Shown here piece after piece: positions 10,049-17,899 of a stretch of DNA of 64,000 bases (position 1 is its first letter; each line of letters opens with the position of its first letter). Made by a program: the position numbers and the translations under genes. Below the pieces are notes generated by a model that saw only the letters and a program-made list of their open reading frames with translations, did not search any database and was not told the DNA's origin. Source of the stretch: JADLDB01 sp040752975 (lineage in GTDB: Bacteria; Myxococcota; Myxococcia; Myxococcales; Myxococcaceae); NCBI GenBank assembly GCA_040752975.1, contig JBFMHF010000017.1, positions 1-64,000 on the forward strand. The letters run 5' to 3'.

Positions 10049-11380
10049 ATGCACCTCGCACGCACGCTGCTGCTTCTGTCCGCCCTCTTGTCCTCCCTCC
10101 CGGCCCTGGCCGACGACTACGTGGTGCTGGTGGCGCCGCGTGACACACCGGCGGCCGAGGCGGCGCAGAAGCAGGCAGACGACAAGACGACGTTTTGGTT
10201 CGCGAAGCTGCACAAGGCGCTGGCGAAGGTGGGCGAGCTGCTGGCACAGGGGCAGCACACCTGCACGGTGAAGGTGGTGCAGTCAGACGCGGCGAGCGCC
10301 GCGGGTGCCGGCACGTGGCAGGTGCCGCCCATCAACAATCCGCAGGCCACGTTGAAGCTGCTGGGTGGCTGGAAGGCGGACTGGTCTGAGCGCGACCCCT
10401 TCAAGTACCCCACCGAGTTGGTGACGACGGAGGGACGGCCCGATCCGATTCTGTCCTTCAGCCCCAAGTCGGCGCTGGGCGAAATCGTCATCAGTGGCTT
10501 CGTCTTCGACGCCGCGCCGTCGAACAAGTACGACAGCAAGACGAACAGCCTCTTGAAGGGCAGCTCGCGCACCATTCCGCTGCTGGGCTTCTCGATGGTG
10601 GTGACGAAGCACCTGGTGGTGGCCGACAACGTGTTCCTCAACTCGGCGCACAAGGCGTTCGATCCGTACATCAGCCCGGCGGACAAGGACGTGGTGGTGG
10701 ACATTCAGAACAACTTCTTCCTGAACAACGTCATCCCCATGAAGTTGTCGCCGGCGCTCTACAAGGGGAACACGGTCAAGACGATGAACCTGAAGAACAA
10801 CTCGTTCATCTTGAACTGGCCGTTCAACCCGGACCCGACGTCGGGGAATGTGGGGGCGATCGAGCTGTACCACACGGACTGCTGCAAGGAGCTCAAGGTG
10901 GAAGGCAACCTCTTCGCCTTCAACCCGGGCGGGGCGATGCAGCACGACTGGCCGACAGGCCGCATGCCGAAGATGTCGTTCACCAACAACCTGTTCTTCA
11001 CCAACGCGACGCTGTTCGGAGACGCTCGGCCCGACGCGGGCTTCTTCACGGGGAAGTTCGGGCCGAACCCGAAGCACCTCATCATCACGGTGGGGGCGCT
11101 GGAAGACGACTTCGACTACCCGGTGAAGGGCAACGTCAGCTTCGACCCCGAGGTGCCGGTGGCGATGGTGGACTTGAAGGCGGCGAACTCGACGGGGGTG
11201 CAGGCCCAGAAGACGGTGATGAATGACGTGCGCGGCCTGTTCGGCTTGAACAAGCAGGGCGGCACGGTCGCCATCGCGAACTACGCGCCGCGGCTGGGCA
11301 TCGACCCGGCGAACCTGCCCTTCCCGAAGAATGAGAAGGCGAAGGGGTACGGAGTGCAGGCGCAGGCTGTGTACAAGTAG
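10049..11380 (+). CDS. Exported predicted right-handed beta-helix protein
   Basis: A 443-residue secreted protein. The ATG at 10049 is chosen because it begins a textbook signal peptide (RTLLLLSALLSSLPALA) cleaved before DDYVVL; upstream in-frame codons encode nothing signal-like. The region from about residue 150 to 340 contains repeated short strands with Asn ladders (VADNVFLNSAHKAF, VDIQNNFFLNN, MNLKNNSFILNW, VEGNLFAFN, FTNNLFFTN), the pattern of a right-handed parallel beta-helix as in pectate lyases and carbohydrate-active proteins. No catalytic residues are identified, so enzymatic activity is not claimed. It may bind or cut a polysaccharide. Confidence 0.75.
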   Translation: MHLARTLLLLSALLSSLPALADDYVVLVAPRDTPAAEAAQKQADDKTTFWFAKLHKALAKVGELLAQGQHTCTVKVVQSDAASAAGAGTWQVPPINNPQATLKLLGGWKADWSERDPFKYPTELVTTEGRPDPILSFSPKSALGEIVISGFVFDAAPSNKYDSKTNSLLKGSSRTIPLLGFSMVVTKHLVVADNVFLNSAHKAFDPYISPADKDVVVDIQNNFFLNNVIPMKLSPALYKGNTVKTMNLKNNSFILNWPFNPDPTSGNVGAIELYHTDCCKELKVEGNLFAFNPGGAMQHDWPTGRMPKMSFTNNLFFTNATLFGDARPDAGFFTGKFGPNPKHLIITVGALEDDFDYPVKGNVSFDPEVPVAMVDLKAANSTGVQAQKTVMNDVRGLFGLNKQGGTVAIANYAPRLGIDPANLPFPKNEKAKGYGVQAQAVYK

Positions 11381-11521
11381 GCGCGCTGGGCCGGCGCTCG
11401 GGCTCGCGCAGGGGAGGGGAGTGACCGCAGGTGGCGACGCTCTCAGGCGGGTTCCTGCTGGCCCGCCTCGTGCTGGCGGCGTGTTCGCCGACGCCTTCGT
11501 GGGTGGTTCTCAGCGCATCAC

Positions 11522-12658
11522 TCACTGCACCTCGACGCAGGTGAGCCCGTTGGTGGGCGTGCAGTTCTGGCCGATGAGGCAGCCGCCCACGCCGTCGAAG
11601 TCCACGCAGCGGATGGTGCGGCATTGATCGTCCGTCACGCACTTGCGTCGGGTGATGGTGCACTCGCCTGCGCTGCACGACTCCAGCGGGCAGTCCGCGT
11701 CCACCTGGCAGCTGCAGTACCCGAAGGACGAACCTTCGCGGAGCCGGCACTGGCCTGCGCAGAAGCCGGTGGGGCTGCCCGCGGCCTTCACGCACGTGCC
11801 GCCGCGCTGGCACTCCTCGTCCGTCGCGCAAGGCAGGGAAGGATCTCCCGGGCACGGCTGGGTGGCGCTGCACTGCCAGCGGGTGAAGACGACGCGGATG
11901 TCGCGGCACCCGTAGCCCCGCGGGCACTGCTGCCCCTCGCTGCAGTCCGCGCCGCAGTAGGTCGACGCGGTGCGCGTGTCGATGATGCAGAAGTTGGCGC
12001 CGGTGCCGCAGGTGTCGACGCCGCCGCCCGAGGTGCAGCGCGCGCAGTACGGCCGCACGTCGATGTCGAAGTCCGAGTAGCACTGTGCCCGCGTCGTCCC
12101 CGCGTCTGGCGGCACGCCGCACTGCTCGCCGAAGCGGCAGAAGCTCTCGTCGGCGCAGAACTGCGGGTCGCACACGCCCAGGGGGCATCGCGCCAGTTCC
12201 TCGGGGGTCGTTCCCGTGCAGGCGCACGCCCCCTCTCCACACCGGCATGACGTCCCCGGGCAGTCGCCGTTCTTCCGGCAGCCCTCGACGCACTGGCTCC
12301 GCGCGGTGTCACACACTTCGCCCAGCGGGCACTGGAGATCGCTGGTGCACCGCCCGCGCGCCAGGCACTGCCCGCTGGTGGTGTCGCAGAAGAGGGAAGG
12401 GTCGAGGCAGTCCAGGTTCTTCTCGCAGCCGCTCCGGTCCTGGCAGAAGCCCGCCGTGTTGCAGAACTGCGCGCCGGGGCAGGCCTCGTCGGTCCGGCAG
12501 TAGCACACGCCCGTCTGCGCCTCGCAGCGGTAGGCCGAGGACGGATCTCCGCAGTCCCTGTCTTCGAGGCACCCCTTCGTCGTCAGCTGGTTCGTCTTGC
12601 AGCCGCTCGCCAGGCCGAAGACGGCCAGCGCGAGCAGCCCGCCACCGCGCAGGCTCAT
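11522..12658 (-). CDS. Cysteine-rich lipoprotein with tandem Cys units
   Basis: A 378-residue lipoprotein with a signal ending in a lipobox (LASGC). The mature chain is a series of short disulfide-rich units (CLEDRDCGDPSSAYRC, CEKNLDCLDPSLFC, CTSDLQCPLGEVC) like those in the 441-residue lipoprotein at 1881, so the two look paralogous. Its ATG overlaps the stop of the upstream lipoprotein gene, making it the last gene of the run that begins at carD. It is probably a surface-exposed structural or binding protein. Confidence 0.85.
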   Translation of the reverse strand: MSLRGGGLLALAVFGLASGCKTNQLTTKGCLEDRDCGDPSSAYRCEAQTGVCYCRTDEACPGAQFCNTAGFCQDRSGCEKNLDCLDPSLFCDTTSGQCLARGRCTSDLQCPLGEVCDTARSQCVEGCRKNGDCPGTSCRCGEGACACTGTTPEELARCPLGVCDPQFCADESFCRFGEQCGVPPDAGTTRAQCYSDFDIDVRPYCARCTSGGGVDTCGTGANFCIIDTRTASTYCGADCSEGQQCPRGYGCRDIRVVFTRWQCSATQPCPGDPSLPCATDEECQRGGTCVKAAGSPTGFCAGQCRLREGSSFGYCSCQVDADCPLESCSAGECTITRRKCVTDDQCRTIRCVDFDGVGGCLIGQNCTPTNGLTCVEVQ

Positions 12659-13176
12659 GGACCTCCAGCGTCCGTCGTGGCCGCGGCCGGTCCCGCGTCC
12701 TGGCCCACCAGCCCGCCTACCTCGGCCGGCGTGTCTTCTTCAGGCAGGAAGTCCAGGGTCTCGATCGCCGCGTTCCCCGGCAGCCGCATGTTCATCACCT
12801 TGAGCACCTGCCGGTTGTCCGCGTCCAGGATCTGCTGGGACACGGATCCCGCGTTGACCGGCTGGCTGGTGAAGAGGACGTGCACCTTCACCGGGCCCTC
12901 GTCCAGCGGCACCTTGAACTGGTGCTTGCCGATCGGCTGCCCGGCCGGGCACTCGAAGGACACGTTGAGCCGCGACATCGTCAGCTGCCGCGTCAGTCCC
13001 GCCATGTTCACCGTGTACGCGAGGCAGTACGGGTACTGACCTTCCCCGGGGACGAGGCGGAAGGTGGTGCCCCCGGTGCGCTCGAGGGTGACCCGCTTCG
13101 TGGAGGCTGGCGGCGTCTTCTCGGGGCAACCCAGGCCAGCGAGCAGCAGGGCGGCGATGAGGACCGTGCGCGTCAT
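12655..13176 (-). CDS. Predicted lipoprotein of the carD run
   Basis: A 173-residue exported protein. The ATG at 13176 is preferred over an upstream GTG at 13191 because a GAAGG sits 8 nt before it. The signal ends at LLAGLGC, an acceptable though not ideal lipobox. The mature part is a compact beta-rich domain with two cysteines in addition to the lipid-bearing one, ending in a low-complexity Ala/Asp/Gly tail. No family is recognised. The stop overlaps the start of the downstream cysteine-rich lipoprotein. Confidence 0.75.
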   Translation of the reverse strand: MTRTVLIAALLLAGLGCPEKTPPASTKRVTLERTGGTTFRLVPGEGQYPYCLAYTVNMAGLTRQLTMSRLNVSFECPAGQPIGKHQFKVPLDEGPVKVHVLFTSQPVNAGSVSQQILDADNRQVLKVMNMRLPGNAAIETLDFLPEEDTPAEVGGLVGQDAGPAAATTDAGGP

Positions 13177-13216
13177 CGGCGGCACCTTCACACAGGCCGA
13201 TTTCGCAGGGAAGCGC

Positions 13217-15091
13217 TCAGCGCTGGCGGCGGTAGATCACCACCTGCGGCGTCTCGTCGAGGTACAGGCCGTACACCGGGCGGGTGGTGCCGAAGGCCTG
13301 CCAGGTCATGAACTCGTGCTCGCGGAACTCCTGGTGGTACTGGTAGGCGACGAGATCCGCCTCCGCCGGGGAGCCGACGATGACGAGATCGCTCCGCAAC
13401 ATGCCGTTGCGCTGGTAGTCGCGCACCTGGCCGCCGTGGTTTTCGTGCAGGTACAGCCGCTCGCCCGGCCGCGCGTTGGCGTTGATCCACGGCAGCACGC
13501 CGGTGAGGTTGTTGGCCCAGAACTGCCGCTGCATCCCCAGGCTGGCGGCGCCGGGGAGGCCCCCCGCCAGCTCCGAGTAGGCGCTGGTACCGAACTCGTA
13601 GATTCGCGCCGTGGCGATGAGGGCCGGGAGGGCGCAGGCGACCGCCAGGGCCACGAAGACGCGCCTCTCGGTGGCGCCCTTCCAGCGGGGCGCGAGCCAC
13701 TGCGCCAGGCCCCACGCCCCGCGCGCCAGCGCCCCGCCCGCCAGCACCGCGAGGAAGGGCATCGAGGGGAACCAGTGCTTCACCCCTCCGAAGTGCGGCA
13801 CCTGCGGCTGGCTGATGATGGCGATGGACGCCACCGCGTTCACCAGCACCAGCACCTCCAGCAGCGTCACCTTCCGCTTCCACGTCCGCCAGCACACCCA
13901 CCCGAAGCCCAGCGCCATCGGCACGAAGAGGGACGTGGGCACGGTGAGGGCCGTCTTCACCACCACGTAGCTCAAGGGGAACGGGGGCCCGCGCAAGAGC
14001 TCGCCCAGGTAGAACCACGCGTAGTGGTTGTGGGTGAGGTGGAAGGCCAGGTACCACGCGGTGCGGTTGACCGGCTCGTGCCAGAGGTACGGCCAGTGCA
14101 GGTAGAAGATCACCGGACCCAGCGCGGCCATCGCCACCAGCGGCGCCATGGCGCGGAAGGCGCCTTCGTTCTCCTTGCCGAGCTGCCAGGTGAGCGCGCC
14201 GGCTGCCACTCCCGCCCCGAGGATGATCGCCACCTGCGGGTTGAGGACGCCATAGCCCGCCTGCACCCGCTGCACCCCCAGCGCCGCCGCCATCGCGAGG
14301 AAGAGCACCCCGGCGAAGAGGTAGACGCCGTTGATCCACAGGAAGAGTTCTCGTGCCTTCGGCTGGCCCTTCGAGGCCCGCCAGCCGCGCACCAGCGAGA
14401 AGGGGGCCAGCACCACCGGCAGGAAGAAGGCGTTGTGCTTGGTGGCGATCGCCAGGCCGAAGGCGAGCCCGGTGTAGAGCCACCACCGCTTCTCTGTCTG
14501 CGCGCGGAAGAAGGCGTACACCACCAGCGTCCACATCGTCGCGACCGGCACGTCGAAGCACGACAGGTGCGCGTTGAAGAACTGCCGCGGCACGAGGAAG
14601 AAGGACACCGCGGCGAAGATCGCTGCGGCTCGGCCGAAGAGGCGCCGGGTCAGCGCGTAGATGAGCGGCAGCAGCAGCGCGGCGAAGGCGAAGGCGGGCA
14701 CGCGGAAGGCCGCGGCCGGGCGCAGGAGCCCCAGCTTCTCGTGCAAGAGCACGTAGGAGAGCCCGAACAGGTTTTTCATCAGCGCCGGGTGCTCGTGGTT
14801 GAAGTCGAAGGCGCGGACGATGGCGGCGTCGGTGAAGGCCTGGGACGGAGACGACAGCAGCAGCTGGAACCAGCGCGCGTGGCTCTCGGCGGCGTGGAAG
14901 TAGACGGACTCGTCGCGCACGAAGCCCACCGGCTGCTCGGTGAGGAGCAGGGCGATGAAGCCCGCCGCGAAGAGCGCCCAGCCGATCCGTCGATCGAGGC
15001 GCGCGTCACTCGTCGCGCCGGAGCCCGGTTCCTTCGCGCCCGACGTCGCTGCCGGCTGCGTCCCCACCTTAGGGCGCCCTCCGGTACCCAT
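13217..15091 (-). CDS. GT39/PMT-like membrane glycosyltransferase
   Basis: A 624-residue polytopic membrane protein of the GT-C superfamily, resembling dolichyl-/polyprenyl-phosphate-mannose protein mannosyltransferases and ArnT. The first periplasmic loop has the acidic motif FVRDESVYFHAAE, where the Asp-Glu pair is the expected catalytic site, followed by FDFNHEHPALMK. About ten or more hydrophobic segments follow, then a soluble C-terminal domain from roughly residue 500. It should transfer a sugar from a lipid-phosphate donor on the periplasmic face. The frame extends upstream with basic low-complexity sequence, so the ATG at 15091, which overlaps the previous gene by 23 nt, is preferred. 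Donor and acceptor are unknown. Confidence 0.85.
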   Translation of the reverse strand: MGTGGRPKVGTQPAATSGAKEPGSGATSDARLDRRIGWALFAAGFIALLLTEQPVGFVRDESVYFHAAESHARWFQLLLSSPSQAFTDAAIVRAFDFNHEHPALMKNLFGLSYVLLHEKLGLLRPAAAFRVPAFAFAALLLPLIYALTRRLFGRAAAIFAAVSFFLVPRQFFNAHLSCFDVPVATMWTLVVYAFFRAQTEKRWWLYTGLAFGLAIATKHNAFFLPVVLAPFSLVRGWRASKGQPKARELFLWINGVYLFAGVLFLAMAAALGVQRVQAGYGVLNPQVAIILGAGVAAGALTWQLGKENEGAFRAMAPLVAMAALGPVIFYLHWPYLWHEPVNRTAWYLAFHLTHNHYAWFYLGELLRGPPFPLSYVVVKTALTVPTSLFVPMALGFGWVCWRTWKRKVTLLEVLVLVNAVASIAIISQPQVPHFGGVKHWFPSMPFLAVLAGGALARGAWGLAQWLAPRWKGATERRVFVALAVACALPALIATARIYEFGTSAYSELAGGLPGAASLGMQRQFWANNLTGVLPWINANARPGERLYLHENHGGQVRDYQRNGMLRSDLVIVGSPAEADLVAYQYHQEFREHEFMTWQAFGTTRPVYGLYLDETPQVVIYRRQR

Positions 15092-15995
15092 AGACTTCGA
15101 GGCAGAGCTCGCGCGCGTGGGGATTCTGCGCCTGCACCCACGCCCGCACCTTCGCGCCCTCGGGCGCCCCCGGCTGTTGCACCGTCCAGAGCGCCTCGAC
15201 GCCGGCCGGGACAGAGAGTGGGGCGACCCGCCCATTCACCTCGAGGCCCACCTCGCTGCCCGTCACGCCGTCTTTGTACGCGGCGCGCTCCCAGGTGTAG
15301 CCGGTGTGCAGCACCACCTCGTCCGCGGCGGGCACCGGCGGCAGCTCCACCACCAGCTTCGTGGCGCCGCCCGGAGGATCGAAGCGCAGGCACGGCCGCG
15401 GCTGGAAGTGCACCTCGTGCCACTCGGCAGCCACCACTTTGCCGTTGGGGCAGCGGTGCAGCGCGCCGGTCCAGGGGCAGCTCTGGCGCGAGCCATCCGG
15501 CCCCTCCAGGTACACGGAGAGCTGCGGCAACAGCGCCCGGGCAGAGAAGGCGAGGGGGCGGTAGCGCCCGTTGGTGAAGAGCGTGAGGCGCAGGTTCCCG
15601 AAGTCGCGCGCGTCCCCCGTCTTCGTCCGCGAGGGGAGGAACTTCTGTTCGAAGCCGCCCTCGTCGTTGCGTGGCAGGCGCGGCTGGTCGAGGACCCAGA
15701 TGCGCGGGTGCTGCACGAGATCGTCCGAGTCGCTGAAGAGGTGGCCGACGACGGGGAGGCCTTCGGGCACGTAGATGCGGGCGCGCTCGGTCCACCAGGG
15801 GTGGAGCAACACCACGTCACCCGGCAGCGCTTCCTTCGCCAGCACCTGCGCGACGGCCTGGTAGTCGGACTCGGCCACGTGGGTGGAAGGCAGCCACACC
15901 TGGAAGCCCAGGGCCCACAGCGCCACGGCCAGCGCGACGGCGCCCTCGACGAGCGGCCAGCGACCTTCCGGCGTGTCGGCGGTCTCTTCGCTCAC
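15069..15995 (-). CDS. Membrane-anchored protein paired with the glycosyltransferase
   Basis: A 308-residue protein with one N-terminal membrane segment (VEGAVALAVALWALGFQVWL) and a large extracytoplasmic part. The N-terminal half (LPGDVVLLHPWWTERARIY, VVGHLF) looks like the periplasmic C-terminal domain of GT-C glycosyltransferases, and the C-terminal half is beta-rich. Its 3' end overlaps the glycosyltransferase start by 23 nt and its ATG overlaps the carG stop. It is therefore probably an accessory or substrate-recognition subunit for the GT39-like enzyme. That role is inferred from context only. Confidence 0.7.
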   Translation of the reverse strand: MSEETADTPEGRWPLVEGAVALAVALWALGFQVWLPSTHVAESDYQAVAQVLAKEALPGDVVLLHPWWTERARIYVPEGLPVVGHLFSDSDDLVQHPRIWVLDQPRLPRNDEGGFEQKFLPSRTKTGDARDFGNLRLTLFTNGRYRPLAFSARALLPQLSVYLEGPDGSRQSCPWTGALHRCPNGKVVAAEWHEVHFQPRPCLRFDPPGGATKLVVELPPVPAADEVVLHTGYTWERAAYKDGVTGSEVGLEVNGRVAPLSVPAGVEALWTVQQPGAPEGAKVRAWVQAQNPHARELCLEVYGYRRAP

Positions 15996-16504
15996 GACTT
16001 CAGGCTGCGGATCTTCGCCTCGGTCTGCTCGCGGCAGAAGGTGCAGAAGATGGCGTCACCCAGGAGGTACGACGGCGTCCACTGGGCGTACATGGCGCAG
16101 CGGGGATCGAGGCAGTGGTGAAGGCCGTACGCGTGGCCGATCTCCTGCATCGCGTGGCGGGCCAGGAGGCGCACGTTCTCGGCGACGTTCTTGATGTGCG
16201 CGCTCGTCACCACCACCCGCTGGCCGTTGTAGCGGGCGAGGCCGGTGGTGGGCGCTTCCCCCGAGGGCAGCTTGCGCGGGGCCAGCTTGCGCGTGGTGAG
16301 GAAGAGCACCTTGTCGTCGGAGAAGGCGTGCACCTGGGGCAGCGTGTCGAGCAGCTTGTTGGCGTCGTACGGCTCCTGCTGGCCGTGGGGCACGGTGACG
16401 GGGCCGGAGTGCTCGGCGCCCACGCCGAACGTCTGGTACAGCACGCGCGCCAGCTCCTTGAGGACGGGCGCGTCGAACTCGTCGAGGGTGACGATGCGGA
16501 TCAT
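15992..16504 (-). CDS. carG: Zinc-binding transcriptional partner of CarD (archaemetzincin-like, non-catalytic)
   Basis: A 170-residue protein with the archaemetzincin-type zinc signature in an altered form: Gln120-Glu121-x2-His124-x2-Gly127-x2-His130-Cys131-x4-Cys136-x-Met138 and then Cys154-x2-Cys157. The first zinc-ligand His of HExxH is Gln, so protease activity is not expected. This matches CarG of Myxococcus xanthus in size, motif and position. CarG there binds zinc, does not bind DNA itself, and forms a unit with CarD needed for light-induced carotenogenesis and development. It lies 18 nt downstream of carD. Strong identification. Confidence 0.9.
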   Translation of the reverse strand: MIRIVTLDEFDAPVLKELARVLYQTFGVGAEHSGPVTVPHGQQEPYDANKLLDTLPQVHAFSDDKVLFLTTRKLAPRKLPSGEAPTTGLARYNGQRVVVTSAHIKNVAENVRLLARHAMQEIGHAYGLHHCLDPRCAMYAQWTPSYLLGDAIFCTFCREQTEAKIRSLKS

Positions 16505-16522
16505 GGCGGTCCTCGTGACGGG

Positions 16523-17479
16523 CTACTTGCCCTTGCCCTTCGCCTTGCCCTTTGGGGGCGGGTGCGCTGCCTCGGGAGGCTTCGCCTTGGGGGGCCGGCC
16601 GCGCTTCTTGGGCGGCTGTGGCTCGGCGGGCTCCGGCGGCTTCGGCTTGGGCGGACGGCCGCGCTTCTTCGGCAGCGGGAGCGCGGGCAGGGCGGTGGCG
16701 AGCGGCTCCGTCACCTCGAGGTCGGACACCACCGACTTCTTGCCCTTCGGGGGCGCCTTGGCTTCCTTCGCGGGCTTCGGCTCCGGCTTGCCCTTGGGCG
16801 CCTTCTTCTTCCCTTCCTCGTCGCCCGCTTCGCCTTCCTCGCCCTCGCCGGCCTCCGCGCTCTCGCCTTCCCCTTCGGACTCGCTGGACTCGCCGTCGAG
16901 GCCGAGGAGATCCTCCCCCAGCCCGAGCTCGTCGTCTTCGCCCAGGCCCTGGAACTCCTCGATGCTGCGCTTGGGGCGCTCCTTGCCCGGCGGGAAGAGG
17001 AGGACGTCGAGCGAGTCCTCCGCGTCGGCCTCGGAGATGCCCAGCGCGGCGGCGAGCTCTTCCACGAAGAGGTGGCGCGCATCGTTGTACTGGCCGCGCT
17101 CCTTGGGGGGCAGGGGACGCAACTCGGACAGCACCTGCAGGCCCTTCACCACCTCGGCCAGGCCCACCAGGCCGCCTTCGGACAGCCGCGCGGTGTTGTC
17201 GCGGGCGCGCTTCTTCCAGTCCAGCGAGGCGCGCTCCGAGTCCGACTTGAGGAACTCGAAGACCTTCTTCACGTCGTCCGAGGTAGAGACGCGGCGCACG
17301 CCGTTCTTCGCCAGCTTCTCCTTCGGCACCTTCACCTTGGCGCCCGTCTCGGAGAAGACCAGGCTGACGAAGGTGAGGCGCTGGCCGGCGATCTCCTCGG
17401 TCTTGATGTCGGTGACCGTGCAGAGCCCCTGATTCGGGTACACCACGCGATCGCCGATGGCGAGCGACAGGTCGGACAT
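16523..17479 (-). CDS. carD: CarD, HMGA-like global transcriptional regulator
   Basis: A 318-residue protein with the three-part layout of myxobacterial CarD. Residues 1-165 form the CarD/TRCF RNA-polymerase-beta-interacting module and its helical domain (IGDRVVYPNQGLCTVTDIK). Residues ~175-225 are strongly acidic. The Lys/Pro-rich tail carries two canonical AT-hooks (KKRGRPPKPK at 271-280 and KKRGRPPKAK at 291-300). M. xanthus CarD is described with four AT-hooks, so two here may be degenerate or lost. It regulates ECF-sigma-dependent and light- or starvation-responsive genes together with CarG, encoded next. Upstream, a terminator-like hairpin lies just before the start codon. Confidence 0.95.
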   Translation of the reverse strand: MSDLSLAIGDRVVYPNQGLCTVTDIKTEEIAGQRLTFVSLVFSETGAKVKVPKEKLAKNGVRRVSTSDDVKKVFEFLKSDSERASLDWKKRARDNTARLSEGGLVGLAEVVKGLQVLSELRPLPPKERGQYNDARHLFVEELAAALGISEADAEDSLDVLLFPPGKERPKRSIEEFQGLGEDDELGLGEDLLGLDGESSESEGEGESAEAGEGEEGEAGDEEGKKKAPKGKPEPKPAKEAKAPPKGKKSVVSDLEVTEPLATALPALPLPKKRGRPPKPKPPEPAEPQPPKKRGRPPKAKPPEAAHPPPKGKAKGKGK

Positions 17480-17487
17480 GCAAGCCC

Positions 17488-17527
17488 TCGAAAACGAGAA
17501 AAGCCCTGCGCTTGCGTAGCACAGGGC
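17488..17527 (-). terminator. Terminator-like hairpin between the 53-aa gene and carD
   Basis: On the minus strand the sequence GCCCTGTGC, a 7-nt loop and GCGCAGGGC forms a GC-rich stem followed by TTTTCTCGTTTT. This is a good intrinsic terminator for the small exported protein gene. The T-tract ends only about 10 nt before the carD ATG, so it also lies in any carD leader that starts upstream. Confidence 0.7.
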
Positions 17528-17560
17528 CCCTCCAATGGAAGCGGTGTTGTCGGGCTGGCG

Positions 17561-17722
17561 TCAGCGGTGCTGCTCGTTGAGCTTCTTGAGCAGCTCGTGC
17601 AGCCGCGCGTCGATGGCCGCCTGGACCTCCGCGTCGGAAGGCTTCGGCTGGGGCCGTGCCGCCAGCGCCACGCCCGCCGCCACCGCCGCCGAGAGAGTCA
17701 CCATCGCGATCAGCTTCTTCAT
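17561..17722 (-). CDS. Small exported protein upstream of carD
   Basis: A 53-residue protein (54 codons) with a signal peptide (KKLIAMVTLSAAVAAGVALA) and a short charged helical mature part ending LLKKLNEQHR. Two ATGs lie 6 nt apart; the inner one at 17722 is chosen because a GGAGG sits 8 nt before it, whereas it would be only 2 nt from the outer one. A promoter-like pair sits at 17757-17784 and a hairpin with T-tract follows the gene. The small size and strong expression signals suggest an abundant periplasmic peptide; its function is unknown. Confidence 0.75.
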   Translation of the reverse strand: MKKLIAMVTLSAAVAAGVALAARPQPKPSDAEVQAAIDARLHELLKKLNEQHR

Positions 17723-17756
17723 GTGCATGTCCTCCGTGGGTGCGACGAATGCCCAC

Positions 17757-17784
17757 AGAGTAGGAGAGCCGGAGCGCTGATCAA
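17757..17784 (-). promoter_or_regulatory. Promoter candidate for the 53-aa exported protein
   Basis: On the minus strand TTGATC (-35) and TACTCT (-10) are separated by 16 nt, about 35 nt upstream of the start codon. This is a fair match to a housekeeping sigma-70-type promoter and is better than anything else nearby. Confidence 0.45.
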
Positions 17785-17813
17785 TTTTTCGGCTACAGGG
17801 CGCCACCGGCACG

Positions 17814-17828
17814 TGGCACGACGTGCCA
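17814..17828. promoter_or_regulatory. Perfect 15-nt palindrome TGGCACGACGTGCCA
   Basis: A seven-base inverted repeat around a central A, located about 30 nt upstream of the predicted -35 of the small exported gene and just before the vapC relic. It looks like a dimeric-regulator operator. It resembles but does not match a sigma-54 promoter because the GG/GC spacing is wrong. Confidence 0.4.
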
Positions 17829-17899
17829 TTCGGGGCCGGCTGGCCGATGCTTTGGCCTATGCCAGCGTCATCTGCCGAGCGCCACGCGCCTCTCCCCGG

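Noticed and set aside
13064..15577. 837-residue open frame on + across the GT39-like gene
   Set aside because: Antisense to a protein with TM segments and catalytic motif; the translation is His/Arg-rich low complexity.
15992..16504. Active archaemetzincin metalloprotease
   Set aside because: The first His of HExxH is Gln and the neighbouring gene is carD, so CarG (non-catalytic) is the better call.
17814..17828. Sigma-54 promoter reading of TGGCACGACGTGCCA
   Set aside because: GG-to-GC spacing is 8 rather than 10 and the -12 TTGC is absent; better described as a palindrome.
16115..17899. Long + frame running into the vapC relic
   Set aside because: Upstream of 17900 it is only the antisense of carG and carD; only the C-terminal 81 codons resemble a PIN domain.
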